Shown here in pieces: positions 8,287-17,647 of a stretch of 64,000 bases of DNA. The position numbers and the translations under genes were made by a program. The stretch is from assembly GCA_947589185.1 (NCBI GenBank), contig CANQCK010000001.1, forward strand, positions 186,001 to 250,000. Direction: 5' to 3'. Positions within the stretch are counted from its first letter, which is position 1; every line of letters begins with the position of its first letter. This DNA is from an uncultured Clostridia bacterium (GTDB taxonomy: Bacteria > Bacillota > Clostridia > Oscillospirales > Ruminococcaceae). The notes below the pieces were generated by a model that saw only the letters and a list, made by a program, of their open reading frames with translations, was not told the origin of the DNA and ran no database searches.

Positions 8287-8538
8287 TTATTCCAATGGCG
8301 GTAATTTTTTTAGCGTTTTTGTTTCCCACATTTTCATAATGTCATCAATGTACTGCCCTGCCCATTCCTTAACTAAAGCCTGTGCCTTTGGTGGCAAATC
8401 GCCTTCAATCATTTTCAGCGTAGAGATTTCAAATGTTCCGTTATACTCTCCGTAGACCGCATGAAAATGCGGCGGATTATGTTCCCTCGTGAGAAAAATC
8501 TTAATGATAATTCCATAAAATCTTGTTATTTCCGGCAT
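8287..8538 (-). CDS. DUF4160 domain protein
   Basis: 83 residues with the DUF4160 hallmarks: ITRFYGIIIKIF, then NPPHFHAVYGEYNGTFEI and LPPKAQALVKEW. The histidines in HFHA are the conserved feature of the family. The ATG overlaps the stop of the preceding oxidoreductase gamma subunit by one base (TAATG), so translation is coupled to that gene. Its partner DUF2442 follows. Function unknown; the tight coupling to a metabolic operon is unusual for a supposed toxin-antitoxin pair. Confidence 0.8.
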   Translation of the reverse strand: MPEITRFYGIIIKIFLTREHNPPHFHAVYGEYNGTFEISTLKMIEGDLPPKAQALVKEWAGQYIDDIMKMWETKTLKKLPPLE

Positions 8539-9068
8539 TACACCTGTCCTCCAATATTTATCGCCTTCATATTAACATCAATAAGATTTGCCTTTTTTGG
8601 AGGAATTGCCTTTTCAAACGCTTTATGCAAAGTGTCAATTGAGATTATACCTGTTTCCTTTATGAACTTTCCAAGCAGAATAATATTCGCCATACCAGAC
8701 ATTTTGTTCTCCTCTGCAAGCTGTGAAGCAGGTATATAAAAACATTCTATGTCGTCTCTGTCCGACTTTTTATCTATCATTGTGCTGTCAACAAACACCT
8801 TTCCGCCCGGCTGAACGTTGCCTATAAACTTGTCAAAAGAAGGTGTGTTCATAACAATAAGGTAATTAGGCTCTAAAACAAGCGGTGAACCGATAGGGTC
8901 GTCTGAAATACAGACGCTGCAGTTTGCAGTACCTCCCCTCATCTCAGGTCCGTATGACGGCAGCCACGATATTTCCTTGTTGTCCATAAGTCCGCCGTAA
9001 GCAAGTATCTTTCCGGCAAATAGAATTCCCTGTCCGCCGAAACCCGCTAAAATTATTTCGTTTAACAT
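8538..9068 (-). CDS. 2-oxoacid:ferredoxin oxidoreductase, gamma subunit
   Basis: Gamma (C) subunit of a pyruvate-ferredoxin-oxidoreductase superfamily enzyme. It begins [21 protein letters not shown], the characteristic gamma-subunit start, and carries [21 protein letters not shown], the usual second motif. 176 residues is normal. It lies last in the order delta-alpha-beta-gamma and is separated from beta by one base. The complex oxidatively decarboxylates a 2-oxoacid (2-oxoisovalerate or 2-oxoglutarate type) to an acyl-CoA and reduces ferredoxin; the substrate cannot be decided here. Confidence 0.92.
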   Translation of the reverse strand: MLNEIILAGFGGQGILFAGKILAYGGLMDNKEISWLPSYGPEMRGGTANCSVCISDDPIGSPLVLEPNYLIVMNTPSFDKFIGNVQPGGKVFVDSTMIDKKSDRDDIECFYIPASQLAEENKMSGMANIILLGKFIKETGIISIDTLHKAFEKAIPPKKANLIDVNMKAINIGGQV

Positions 9069-9069
9069 C

Positions 9070-9831
9070 TTACTTCTCCTCCTTTGGATTTTTTGCGTCG
9101 CAGTCCTTAAAAACTCCCAAAGGATAGTAAGGAATCATATCTGTTCTCAGTCTCTCCAGAGCCTCTACAGGAGAAAGTCCCCAGTTTGTCGGGCAGGTGG
9201 AAAGAACTTCGACAATTGAAAAGCCTTTTTCGTCTCTCTCATTTTCAAATGCTTTTCTGATAGCCTTTTTAGCTTCATTAATGTGTGGAACACTGTCAAC
9301 GGCAACCCTCTGTGCAAGTGCCGTTCCCGAAAGTGTTGAAAGCATTTCGCATACTCTTATCGGATAACCCTGAACCTTTGGATCACGTCCGAAAGGAGTT
9401 GTCTGTGTTACCTGACCGGGTAATGTCGTAGGAGCCATTTGACCTCCTGTCATTCCGTAGGTAGTGTTGTTTATGAATATAACGACTATGTTCTCCCCTC
9501 TTGTTGCTGCGTGAACAGTCTCAGCCGTTCCGATGGCTGCTAAGTCGCCGTCACCCTGATATGTAAACACCATAAGATCAGGTCTTGCTCTCTTAACTCC
9601 TGTCGCAGTCGCAGGGGCTCTTCCGTGAGCCGCTTCTATCATATCGCAGTTAAAATAGTCATACGCCATAACAGAACAGCCAACAGGACATATACCTACA
9701 GTATTTCCCTCAATGCCCATTTCATCAATTACCTCACAGACAAGTCTGTGAATGATTCCATGTGTGCAGCCCGGGCAATAGTGCAGATTAACATCGCAAA
9801 GTGCATGAGGTTTTTCAAATACAACTGACAT
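9070..9831 (-). CDS. 2-oxoacid:ferredoxin oxidoreductase, beta (TPP-binding) subunit
   Basis: Thiamine diphosphate-binding subunit of the complex. CPGCTHGIIHRL near residues 19-30 supplies cluster/TPP-region cysteines, and the TPP motif GDGDLAAIGTAETVHAA with downstream NNTTYGMTGGQMAPTT binds the cofactor and magnesium. 253 residues is typical of the four-subunit enzymes. The stop is one base from the gamma start and its ATG overlaps the alpha stop, so the three are translationally linked. Confidence 0.93.
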   Translation of the reverse strand: MSVVFEKPHALCDVNLHYCPGCTHGIIHRLVCEVIDEMGIEGNTVGICPVGCSVMAYDYFNCDMIEAAHGRAPATATGVKRARPDLMVFTYQGDGDLAAIGTAETVHAATRGENIVVIFINNTTYGMTGGQMAPTTLPGQVTQTTPFGRDPKVQGYPIRVCEMLSTLSGTALAQRVAVDSVPHINEAKKAIRKAFENERDEKGFSIVEVLSTCPTNWGLSPVEALERLRTDMIPYYPLGVFKDCDAKNPKEEK

Positions 9832-10886
9832 TATTCAGCACCTCCCAGTTTCTTAATTTCTTCCAGAATTTCAGAAGGCTTCGGAATAACTCCGCCTGTT
9901 CTTCCGAAGAAAGAAACAGGTATTCTGCACTCAAGAGCGAGCTTAACATCGTCAATCATCTGACCCATAGACATCTCAACGCTCAGCACATTCTTAGCAG
10001 ACTTGCAAGCCTCGTTTATCTCCTTAACAGGGAATGGCCACAGTGTCTTTGGACGGAAAAGTCCTGCCTTTATACCCTGCTCTCTTGCTGTATTTACAGC
10101 ACTCTTTGCAACCCTTGCCGTTGCACCGAAAGCAGTAACAACGATTTCAGCATCATCGCAAAGATAAATCTCTGCGTCTGTTTCAGTTTCCTTTATTTTC
10201 TTGTATCTCTCATAACGGCTTATGTTAGAGTTCTCAAGCGTTTCTGGCTGGAGATAAAGCGAATTTATAATATTGTGCTTTCTCTTCATTTTTGTACCGT
10301 CACAAGCCCAAGGCTTAGGCTTCTGTTCGGCACTTATTTCAGGAAATGTCACAGGCTCCATCATCTGACCGAGCAGCCCGTCAGCTAAAATCATTGCCGG
10401 CATTCTGTATTCGTCAGCTTTGTCAAACGCCTTGACTACCATATCCACCATCTCCTGAACTGAAGCAGGTGCAAAAACCAAAAGCTGAAAATCTCCGTGT
10501 CCGAGAGCCTTTGTAGCCTGCCAGTAGTCAGACTGTGACGGCTGTATTCCTCCCAAACCGGGCCCGCCTCTTTCAACATTTATTATAACGCACGGCAAAT
10601 CTGATCCTGCTATGTAAGATATTCCCTCGCTCTTTAACGATATTCCTGGCGAAGAGCTTGAGGTCATACATCTTGTTCCGGTCGCAGACGCACCAAGCAC
10701 CATATTAATTGCCGCAATCTCACTTTCAGCCTGCAAAAATACTCCGCCGTTAGCCTGCATTTTCTTAGCTAGGTATGCAGAAATCTCCGTCTGAGGCGTT
10801 ATTGGGTAACCGAAAAAGCACTTACAGCCTGCTCGCATAGCGGCTTCAGCCAATGCCTCGTTACCTTTCATCAAATTTCTCTCCAT
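9831..10886 (-). CDS. vorB: 2-oxoacid:ferredoxin oxidoreductase, alpha subunit (VorB/KorA type)
   Basis: Alpha subunit, carrying the pyrimidine-binding and CoA-facing part of the enzyme. The protein starts MERNLMKGNEALAEAAMRAG and continues with FFGYPITPQTEI, AESEIAAINMVLGAS and TSSSSPGISLKSEGISY, all hallmarks of this subunit; a C-terminal DDVKLALECRIPV segment matches the transketolase C-domain. 351 residues is normal. GGAG lies nine bases before the first ATG. The symbol follows common usage for such four-subunit enzymes; KorA would be equally defensible. Confidence 0.92.
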   Translation of the reverse strand: MERNLMKGNEALAEAAMRAGCKCFFGYPITPQTEISAYLAKKMQANGGVFLQAESEIAAINMVLGASATGTRCMTSSSSPGISLKSEGISYIAGSDLPCVIINVERGGPGLGGIQPSQSDYWQATKALGHGDFQLLVFAPASVQEMVDMVVKAFDKADEYRMPAMILADGLLGQMMEPVTFPEISAEQKPKPWACDGTKMKRKHNIINSLYLQPETLENSNISRYERYKKIKETETDAEIYLCDDAEIVVTAFGATARVAKSAVNTAREQGIKAGLFRPKTLWPFPVKEINEACKSAKNVLSVEMSMGQMIDDVKLALECRIPVSFFGRTGGVIPKPSEILEEIKKLGGAE

Positions 10887-10916
10887 TTAATTCAACTCCA
10901 TTTTATAGTTTATTTC

Positions 10917-11123
10917 CTATCTCTCTACTGTTATACAGCAGTCGGGACACATAATTGCACAGCTTTTACAGCCAATACAAGCGTCATCGTCAATACACAC
11001 TGCCGTAAAATAACCCTTTGAGTTTCTCTTCTTCTTTTGAAGCTCAACTATCTTCTTAGGGCAGGCTGTTGTACAAAGACCGCAGCCTTTGCATTTTTCA
11101 AAATTAACAGTTATCTTAGCCAT
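10917..11123 (-). CDS. 2x4Fe-4S ferredoxin-type delta subunit of the oxidoreductase
   Basis: 68-residue bacterial-type ferredoxin with two complete cluster motifs, CKGCGLCTTACP and CIGCKSCAIMCP. It is first in the operon and passes electrons from the TPP site to free ferredoxin. GAGGAGGA lies before the ATG. The HTH gene of a small regulatory module (11166-11393) ends only 42 bases upstream in the same direction, so read-through from that regulator's promoter into this operon is possible. Confidence 0.92.
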   Translation of the reverse strand: MAKITVNFEKCKGCGLCTTACPKKIVELQKKKRNSKGYFTAVCIDDDACIGCKSCAIMCPDCCITVER

Positions 11124-11165
11124 AATTAGATTTATTCCTCCTCATATATTTTCAAATTAATTAAA

Positions 11166-11393
11166 TTATTCATTCTTTATTATATCATCTTCATCTACAT
11201 ATTCCATTATATCTCCCGGCTGGCAATTTAATAGTTTGCAAAGTCGCTCTATTGTTCTTGTATCAATATTTCCGGTACCGTTTTTCATTTTTGTCATCGA
11301 TGCTTGAGAAATAAGATTTTCCTTTCTGATTCTATATGAGGAAAATCCCTTTTCTTTAAGTAATTTAAATAACTTGTCATATTTAAATGGCAT
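11166..11393 (-). CDS. Small HTH regulator (module 1)
   Basis: 75-residue Cro/C1-type regulator beginning MPFKYDKLFKLLKEKGFSSY and ending with LCKLLNCQPGDIMEYVDEDD. It is a close paralogue of the HTH protein at 29522 (shared FDKLFKL, YRIR.EN.ISQ and LNCQPGDIMEYVD). AGAGGT precedes its ATG. It is divergent from an unrecognised 70-residue protein at 11581 and co-directional with the oxidoreductase operon just downstream. Most likely it represses the divergent promoter, which carries an inverted repeat in its spacer; that is inference. Confidence 0.85.
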   Translation of the reverse strand: MPFKYDKLFKLLKEKGFSSYRIRKENLISQASMTKMKNGTGNIDTRTIERLCKLLNCQPGDIMEYVDEDDIIKNE

Positions 11394-11519
11394 TTAAACA
11401 ACCTCTTTCTAATCAAAAAATTATCATTGCTTTTTTGCAACAATAATAAAACAATAAAACCTTGTACGAAATATACAAATTACACAAATTAGCTCACTAA
11501 AGGTTGTGAACAATCAACA

Positions 11520-11580
11520 TTGACCATTCACTCGCTCGAGTGTATAATAGTAATAAATAAATGCAAAGGAAGTGTAATCA
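11520..11580 (+). promoter_or_regulatory. Promoter and operator-like repeat of module 1 small gene
   Basis: TTGACC (11520-11525), a 17-base spacer, TATAAT (11543-11548), then 32 bases to the ATG. The inverted repeat CACTCG-ct-CGAGTG (11529-11542) fills the spacer. The ribosome binding site is AAAGGAAGTG, as in the sister modules. Confidence 0.8.
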
Positions 11581-11793
11581 ATGAAAAGAAAATTTAGGGC
11601 TATTCATTTAGTAGACTTTGAAGATGTAATGAAAGAGGCTGAAATGTTGTCAGGACTTGCTCATGTATGCTTATTATGCTTTAACAATTCCTTTGAAAAC
11701 GATATTTTCAAAGGAGCGTTTGAATGTTTAGCAGACGAAGCCTCTAAATTAAGCGAACACTGTAATGAACTTATGCAAGAGGCGGAAGAATGA
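11581..11793 (+). CDS. Unrecognised 70-residue module protein (copy A)
   Basis: I do not recognise a named family. The protein MKRKFRAIHLVDFEDVM... appears to be two helices joined by an acidic loop: helix one ends GLAHVCLLCFN, helix two has KGAFECLADEASKLSEHC. The core pattern GL..V and KGA..CL.DEA..L...C is shared with the small proteins at 18733, 29166, 50298 and 50548. Copy B at 18733 differs at nine of 213 bases by my count (67 of 70 residues identical), yet its divergent regulator belongs to another fold. It runs against the direction of the surrounding operon. A role as partner or effector of the neighbouring regulator is inference. Confidence 0.8.
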   Translation: MKRKFRAIHLVDFEDVMKEAEMLSGLAHVCLLCFNNSFENDIFKGAFECLADEASKLSEHCNELMQEAEE

Positions 11794-11796
11794 TTT

Positions 11797-11906
11797 ATTA
11801 CAGCAATAATTATCCATTATCCATTGTCAATTATTCCGACCCGCCGTTTCTAAAACTTTAACATTTAACAAACTTTCCAAAGGCGGCAATGCGTGCAGGG
11901 CTCAGC
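11797..11906. repeat. Palindromic intergenic repeat overlapping the end of the MinD-like gene
   Basis: Contains ATTATCCATTGTCAATTATT, CCGACCCGCCGTT, CCAAAGGCGGCA and the palindrome GCAGGGCTCAGCCCTGC. The last residues of the adjacent minus-strand gene (QQG and TGA stop) are encoded inside the palindrome. Confidence 0.75.
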
Positions 11907-12570
11907 CCTGCTGTTGCTCCCAGATGTTGCGTACATATCGCTTTATAACCTTAATTTTTGTGCGTTCACATTCAAACTCACAAGGTGATGAAGTGAAAAA
12001 CACAGGAAGTCCTGTCTTCCTAGATACCTCATCAGCATAATCAAGCGAATCTAAAACTGTCTGAATATCTGTTTCCTCGCCTAAGTTTGAATTGTTTATT
12101 ATACCCGTATGCTTAAAGCGAGCCGTATATTCTATTTCCCCCATAAGCTTAACTGCATCATCAGGTTTGCGTGTCAGAAGTCTGTACTTATTGATAACAT
12201 AAAACATATCAATATCGCCCGACTTAGAAAGTCCGTCAAAAACAGATTTATATCTGCCCAAAGCGGTCGAACCGCTGTCATCTCCTCCAACGTCTATAAT
12301 AAGATAACCATTATCAAGCGTCAGTCTTTCAATATCAAAGCTTATTGCAGGAATGTCAAGATTTGAATTTGCATACATAGGCGTTATCAAATTTACATTA
12401 TAGTCAGAAAAAAGTTCTCCGAAATCGGCTGTTCTGAAATAAGGGTTTACAATGTCCAGATCGACTACCGTAACCTTTTCTCCTCTTTGAGCCATTTCAA
12501 GTGCAAGATTAACGGATACGTTTGTTTTACCGCTTCCGTAATGCCCTGTGATGATTGTAACCTTTTTCAA
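11902..12570 (-). CDS. MinD/ParA-like P-loop ATPase
   Basis: 222-residue ATPase of the SIMIBI class: Walker A GHYGSGKTN at residues 9-17, a switch-like VVDLDIVNPYFRTADFGE segment and Walker B-type LIIDVGGDD. Such proteins with nucleotide-binding domain only are frequently encoded beside 2-oxoacid oxidoreductases in Clostridia; their role there is not established (cluster delivery or protein positioning are possibilities). The start is TTG at 12570, with GGGGG just upstream. The C-terminal QQQG and the stop come from a dispersed repeat. Confidence 0.85.
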   Translation of the reverse strand: MKKVTIITGHYGSGKTNVSVNLALEMAQRGEKVTVVDLDIVNPYFRTADFGELFSDYNVNLITPMYANSNLDIPAISFDIERLTLDNGYLIIDVGGDDSGSTALGRYKSVFDGLSKSGDIDMFYVINKYRLLTRKPDDAVKLMGEIEYTARFKHTGIINNSNLGEETDIQTVLDSLDYADEVSRKTGLPVFFTSSPCEFECERTKIKVIKRYVRNIWEQQQG

Positions 12571-12625
12571 AACCGACCCCCAATTAATAAATAACTAAAT
12601 CCAAAATAATTTTTCCAATACGCAA

Positions 12626-12664
12626 ATAAATGACTGGTACTATAAAAGTATAACAGTCATTTAT
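12626..12664. other. 11-bp-arm inverted repeat between the MinD-like gene and ftsH
   Basis: ATAAATGACTG (12626-12636) and CAGTCATTTAT (12654-12664) flank a 17-base AT-rich loop. No U-run follows on the minus strand, so it may be an operator for the MinD-like gene or a weak ftsH 3' hairpin. Confidence 0.5.
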
Positions 12665-12734
12665 ATATTATATCACATTTTTATATTGATTTCAACACTT
12701 TTGAAAATGACATACTTCTTTATGTCATAATTTT

Positions 12735-14636
12735 CTATTGCTCGCTTTCATCAGCTTTAGAATCAATATCATCTGTATCAGATACCTCAGCAAGTTCGCC
12801 TTTCATTAATGCCTCAAAATCATCGCCGTCGATTTTTTCATTCTTGATAAGATAGTCAGCAACCTTGTGCAGCTGATCAATGTGTTCTCTAAGAATTTTC
12901 TCTGCATCTTTGAAACAGCTTTCAATAATACTTCTTATCTCGCTGTCTATCTGATATGCAATCTCTTCACTGTAACGGTTTCCGTTCGTATAATCTCTTC
13001 CTAAAAAGACCTCGTGCTGATCGTTTCCATAAACTACAGGTCCCAACTTCTCGCTGAAGCCGTACCTCGTAACCATACTTCTCGCAGTTGAAGTCGCACG
13101 CTCAAGGTCATTTGAAGCACCGGTTGAAATATCGTCTAAAATAATCTTTTCAGCCACACGTCCACCGAGAAGAACTATAATATTCTGATACATTTCCTTC
13201 TTTGAAACGTAAGCCTTATCCTTTTCAGGTAAAGATAAAGTGAATCCTCCTGCCGCACCTCTGGGTATAATAGACACCTGATGCACCTTATCCTGCCTGT
13301 CGCAGTAATATGTGCAGACCGCATGACCGCCCTCGTGATAAGCCGTGAGTCTCTTTTCATTCTCGGTAACTACCTTTGAACGCTTTTCAGGTCCGGCTAT
13401 TACCTTTATTGAAGCCTCCTCTAAATCCTCTCGAGTGATTGCCTTTCTGTTCTTTCTGGCAGCAAGCAGACTAGCCTCATTAATAAGATTTTCCAAGTCA
13501 GCTCCCGTAAATCCTACCGTTGTTTTTGCAATAGTCTTTAAATCTACATCAGGTGCAAGCGGTTTGTTTCTTGAATGTACCTTTAGTATCTCCTCCCTGC
13601 CCTTAACATCAGGATAGGAAACTAAAATCTGTCTGTCGAATCTTCCGGGACGGAGAAGTGCCGGATCGAGAATATCACGGCGGTTTGTTGCCGCCATAAC
13701 AATAATTCCTTCATTGCCTGTAAAGCCGTCCATCTCAACAAGAAGCTGGTTAAGCGTCTGCTCACGCTCATCGTGACCGCCGCCAAGTCCTGCTCCTCTC
13801 TGACGTCCTACAGCGTCTATTTCGTCTATGAAAATAATAGCAGGTGCGTTTTTCTTTGCCTCTGAGAATAAGTCTCTTACTCTCGACGCTCCAACGCCGA
13901 CAAACATTTCTACAAAGTCAGAACCCGAAATAGAGAAGAACGGTACTCCCGCCTCCCCTGCAACAGCTCGTGCAAGCAAGGTTTTTCCTGTTCCCGGAGG
14001 ACCTAATAACAAAACGCCCTTAGGAACTCTGGCTCCTATCTCGTTGTATTTCTTAGAATCCTTCAAAAAGTCAACGATCTCGGCAAGTTCTTCCTTTTCC
14101 TCGTCAGCACCGGCAACGTCTTCAAAGGTAGCCTTCTTGCTTGTGACCATATGCTGCTTCGCATTTGATTTTCCAAAGCTGCCTATCTTTCCGCCGCCTC
14201 CGGCAGTTTTCATCATCATATATACGAATAATCCCATTGCTCCAAGTAAAAGAAGCGTTGGTATAAGGTTTATCCAGAAGCTGTTATCCTTGACCTCTTT
14301 CATATTCATTTTGAGAGGCTTGTCGGGATGCTCTTTGTTGTATGCCTTCTGATAATCATACTGATCGTTGAAAATTCTGTTATAAAAAGCTGTAACGCTA
14401 GGTACTGTATAGGTTCTCTCCTTTGCAGAACCGATTAACTTGTAATCAAGCTTTCCTGTTCCCAAATCAAGAGTGAACTCCGAGACCTTCAAATCATCAA
14501 AATAACCTGTTATAGTTGAATAGTCAACCTCATCCGTCTTTGTAGTTACGTTATTCAGCAAATACACAATTCCTGTGATTATCGCCAACGATACCAAAAT
14601 GTAAATTATTATGCTCTTATTTCTGTTTTGTTTCAA
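12735..14636 (-). CDS. ftsH: ATP-dependent zinc metalloprotease FtsH
   Basis: Membrane-anchored AAA+ protease that degrades membrane and short-lived regulatory proteins. 633 residues: membrane helix at about 9-28, extracytoplasmic domain to about 120, second helix at about 121-142, AAA module with Walker A GPPGTGKT (212-219), Walker B IIFIDE (267-272), the SRH region to 335, and the zinc site HEGGH at 434-438. The acidic C-terminal tail is usual. The start codon is TTG (14636), eight bases after GGAG. It sits downstream of tilS, the common Firmicute neighbour. Confidence 0.97.
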   Translation of the reverse strand: MKQNRNKSIIIYILVSLAIITGIVYLLNNVTTKTDEVDYSTITGYFDDLKVSEFTLDLGTGKLDYKLIGSAKERTYTVPSVTAFYNRIFNDQYDYQKAYNKEHPDKPLKMNMKEVKDNSFWINLIPTLLLLGAMGLFVYMMMKTAGGGGKIGSFGKSNAKQHMVTSKKATFEDVAGADEEKEELAEIVDFLKDSKKYNEIGARVPKGVLLLGPPGTGKTLLARAVAGEAGVPFFSISGSDFVEMFVGVGASRVRDLFSEAKKNAPAIIFIDEIDAVGRQRGAGLGGGHDEREQTLNQLLVEMDGFTGNEGIIVMAATNRRDILDPALLRPGRFDRQILVSYPDVKGREEILKVHSRNKPLAPDVDLKTIAKTTVGFTGADLENLINEASLLAARKNRKAITREDLEEASIKVIAGPEKRSKVVTENEKRLTAYHEGGHAVCTYYCDRQDKVHQVSIIPRGAAGGFTLSLPEKDKAYVSKKEMYQNIIVLLGGRVAEKIILDDISTGASNDLERATSTARSMVTRYGFSEKLGPVVYGNDQHEVFLGRDYTNGNRYSEEIAYQIDSEIRSIIESCFKDAEKILREHIDQLHKVADYLIKNEKIDGDDFEALMKGELAEVSDTDDIDSKADESEQ

Positions 14637-14654
14637 TTTGTCAACTCCATTCCG

Positions 14655-14745
14655 CAGAAATTAGAAATCAAAAATTCAGAGATCGGAGATATTTAAACTC
14701 TGCTTTTCTATAACTAACTTCTAACTTCTAATTTCTAAAATAACA
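14655..14745. repeat. TCTAACTTCTAA-type degenerate tandem repeat
   Basis: The ftsH-tilS gap holds a block of TCTAACTTCTAATTTCTAA and its complement-like ATTAGAAATCAAAAATT. The same short-period sequence recurs at gene ends at 31.0, 33.6, 55.4 and 59.6 kb. Confidence 0.5.
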
Positions 14746-14761
14746 CTAAATTGTGATAGTT

Positions 14762-16099
14762 TTATGATATTTCAACATATAAAATGCGTTTTGTATTCTC
14801 ATCTGCCGAAACACGCTCGTCAGCACCAAAGCCCTCAACATATATTACTCCGTTGTCATCGCTTAAAATAACCGTCTTATCACGCAATTCAATCGGAATA
14901 TTCTCGTTAAACAGCTTTTTTACCGTCTTCGTAATGCCTCTGTCAGGAAGTCTGATTTTATCTCCGCCTAAGCGGTTTCTAAGCAAAATTCTGCCTTTTA
15001 TTTTATCATAATCAATATTTTTCTTTGTAAACATATTATGAATATTAGTCAATTCACTATCTCTGTTTAACAGTTTTATATTCACTCTTTTGCCAAAAAA
15101 ATCCTCTTCAACAGTATTGCCTCTTTGAAAACTGATTTCCTGTGAATAAGTCTCTGTCTTTTTTATACCTTTACTGAAAATTAGTTTTCCCGATTTAGTA
15201 CTTGCATAAACATTCTTTTTAAGATTAATTTTTTTATTTTCAAAACATGCAGTCTTTAAATCCTCCAGCTTTGATTGAGATACTTCAACACCATATCTCT
15301 TTAAAAGCATAATAAATACCCTGTTTGAGATTGCTTCATTTTGTGAATTTATCATTTCAATATCATAAGTATCTTTATCTATATGTGCATCTTCAAGCAA
15401 ACATTCCGCCCTAATGCCTAAATAACTCTCATCCAAAGAAACTGACTTTATCGTTCTGCTTATGCTTTTGTAAAAATTCCCATTCTGACAATCAGAAATC
15501 TCAATGAGTTTTGGAATAATCAAATGCCTTATCCTGTTTCTTGTGTAGTCATCAGAATTATTTGTCGAATCAGTAACATATTCTATTCCGCGTTCATTTA
15601 AAAATCCCTCTACCTCTTCTCTTGTACACTCTATAAGCGGACGCACAATATTTTCCCTTTTATACGGCACTCCGCACAGACCTTTAAGTGCCGTCCCTCT
15701 TATAAGATTCAAGATCATTGTCTCAACGCTGTCTGAAAGAGTATGTGCTGTACAGACCTTATCTGTTCCTGCTGAGGCAAAAGCCTTATATCTAATTTCT
15801 CTTGCCCCCTGCTCGATACCCAGTTTATTTTCACGGCAATACCCTTTAACGTCAATACTTTTGACTGTCAGCGGTATACCGAGATTCTTGCAAAGTTCAA
15901 TGCAGAACTGCTCGTCACGGTCGCTCTCGCAGCCTCTAAGATTATGGTTTATGTGCATTGCAGAGACATTATACCCCAGTTCTTTCAGGCATACCAAAAG
16001 TGCAACACTGTCTGCACCGCCCGAAAGCCCTACAAGTACGCTTTCAGTGTGAGAAATCAAATTGTGTTCTGAAATTGTATTTTTTACTTTATTGAGCAT
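14762..16099 (-). CDS. tilS: tRNA(Ile)-lysidine synthase
   Basis: Modifies the wobble cytidine of the AUA-reading tRNA to lysidine using ATP. The PP-loop SGGADSVALL is near the N-terminus, followed by the HINHNLRG and TRNRIRH motifs of the N-terminal domain; the C-terminal TilS domain (LLRNRLGGDKIRLPDRG...KKLFNE) closes the protein. I start at the ATG at 16099, where GGAGA lies eight bases upstream, giving 445 residues; a 13-residue longer frame has no such site. It is encoded between dnaB and ftsH. Confidence 0.95.
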   Translation of the reverse strand: MLNKVKNTISEHNLISHTESVLVGLSGGADSVALLVCLKELGYNVSAMHINHNLRGCESDRDEQFCIELCKNLGIPLTVKSIDVKGYCRENKLGIEQGAREIRYKAFASAGTDKVCTAHTLSDSVETMILNLIRGTALKGLCGVPYKRENIVRPLIECTREEVEGFLNERGIEYVTDSTNNSDDYTRNRIRHLIIPKLIEISDCQNGNFYKSISRTIKSVSLDESYLGIRAECLLEDAHIDKDTYDIEMINSQNEAISNRVFIMLLKRYGVEVSQSKLEDLKTACFENKKINLKKNVYASTKSGKLIFSKGIKKTETYSQEISFQRGNTVEEDFFGKRVNIKLLNRDSELTNIHNMFTKKNIDYDKIKGRILLRNRLGGDKIRLPDRGITKTVKKLFNENIPIELRDKTVILSDDNGVIYVEGFGADERVSADENTKRILYVEIS

Positions 16100-16193
16100 A
16101 ATAGTTCTCCGTTTCATATTGAAATGGATAACAGGCAATTACTCTTTAATACCTATTATCCATTAAAATCCACTTTCAATTTTCCGTTTAAAG

Positions 16194-17543
16194 CTACTGC
16201 TCTCTGTTAATTTCTAAACTCCTGAATAACTGATATTCTCCCAGCCAAGCCAGCTTAATAGTTCCCGTCTCGCCGTGACGGTTTTTAGAAATAATACATT
16301 CTGCGTCGCCCTGATTTGGATTCATTTTATCGTAGTAACCTTCTCTGTATAAGAATAATACAATATCAGCGTCCTGCTCTATAGAACCCGATTCACGCAG
16401 ATCTGCAAGCAATGGTCTGTGGTCGGTTCTGCTTTCAGGACCGCGGGCAAGCTGTGACAGACATATTACAGGAACGTCAAGCTCCTTAGCCATCAGCTTT
16501 AGCTGTCTTGTTATCTCGGATACCTCAGTAACACGGTTTGTATGACGATTAGGACTTTCCATAAGCTGAAGATAGTCGATAACTACTAGACCGAGATTTC
16601 TCATACGTCTTAGTTTAGCCTTCATTTGCGGAACTGTCAGCCCTGCCGAGTCGTCAATATAAATAGGAAGCTCTGAAAGTGCCCTTGCACCCTCAGCAAG
16701 TTTAGTCCAATCCTCCACTTCCAGCATACCGCTTCTTAATGAATTGTTATTAACCAGCGATTCAGACGAAAGCATTCGGGAAACAAGCTGTTCTTTTCCC
16801 ATTTCAAGCGAAAATATTACAACCTCCTTATCAGAGGTTCGGCACATATTTCTCGCTAAATTTAATGCAAATGCAGATTTTCCCATTCCGGGACGTGCTG
16901 CCAGAATTATAAGATCTGACTTATTAAGACCCGTTGTATAGCTGTCAAGTAAATAAAATCCTGTCTTTACTCCTAAAAATTTGTCCTTATCTGCACCAGA
17001 GATTTTCTGAAGTCTATCATATGACTCAATGATTATCTCGTCTAATTTTGTCAGCCCGTCAGACGCCTTTCCCTTTCTGATATCATATATCTTCTGTTCG
17101 GCAATATCAAGCAGATTTTCGGCGTCAACCGTGCTTGCTGCTTTATCTATTATATCCTGTGCCGTTTCAATAAGCGACCTTAGATAAAATTTGTCCTGAA
17201 TAATTTTGCAGTAACTCGATATGTTTGAAACAGAAGGTACATTTTCCATCATACCTTTAAGGTATGTTCTTGCCATAACGCTTGTTTCAAACACGCCTGT
17301 TTCATATGCCTCGTTGCCAACAGTTATTATATCAACAGTTTCATTATTGGTGAACATTCTCACCATTATATTGAATATCTGTTTATGTATATCATTGTAA
17401 AAACACTCGGGCTTTAACATCTCTATAACAGTCGGGAGTACCTTCTGTGCGTCAATCAATACACCGCCGAGAACAGTCTGTTCAGCCTCCGTGCTGTACG
17501 GTATTTCCCTGCCCGTGAACTCATACTGTGTGTTTATATCCAT
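16194..17543 (-). CDS. dnaB: Replicative DNA helicase DnaB
   Basis: Hexameric fork helicase. Starting at MDINTQYEFTG (ATG 17543, GAGG nine bases upstream) the product has 449 residues: N-terminal primase-interacting domain (PYSTEAEQTVLGGVL), linker, and RecA-like domain with Walker A ARPGMGKSA, Walker B-type LVVIDYLQLM and the RNRHGETG arginine-finger region (here KNRHGETGTIKLAW). It follows rplI, giving the classical gdpP-rplI-dnaB order, here interrupted by a regulatory module between gdpP and rplI. Confidence 0.97.
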   Translation of the reverse strand: MDINTQYEFTGREIPYSTEAEQTVLGGVLIDAQKVLPTVIEMLKPECFYNDIHKQIFNIMVRMFTNNETVDIITVGNEAYETGVFETSVMARTYLKGMMENVPSVSNISSYCKIIQDKFYLRSLIETAQDIIDKAASTVDAENLLDIAEQKIYDIRKGKASDGLTKLDEIIIESYDRLQKISGADKDKFLGVKTGFYLLDSYTTGLNKSDLIILAARPGMGKSAFALNLARNMCRTSDKEVVIFSLEMGKEQLVSRMLSSESLVNNNSLRSGMLEVEDWTKLAEGARALSELPIYIDDSAGLTVPQMKAKLRRMRNLGLVVIDYLQLMESPNRHTNRVTEVSEITRQLKLMAKELDVPVICLSQLARGPESRTDHRPLLADLRESGSIEQDADIVLFLYREGYYDKMNPNQGDAECIISKNRHGETGTIKLAWLGEYQLFRSLEINREQ

Positions 17544-17647
17544 AATAAGAACCTCAACTTCTAAACCCAAAAGACTAAATGCAAGAATTTATCATTAAAC
17601 CGACTTCTTATATTTGACCGCTCAGTTTCTTGCCTATGGCTTCTTGT

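Noticed and set aside
7169..8538. Possible prophage remnant around the HTH pair and the DUF4160/DUF2442 genes
   Set aside because: No integrase, structural, lysis or replication gene is present, and flanking genes are housekeeping.
14655..14745. TCTAACTTCTAATTTCTAA tracts considered as a CRISPR or minisatellite
   Set aside because: Units are short, degenerate and lack unique spacers; they match the low-complexity member of the intergenic repeat family.
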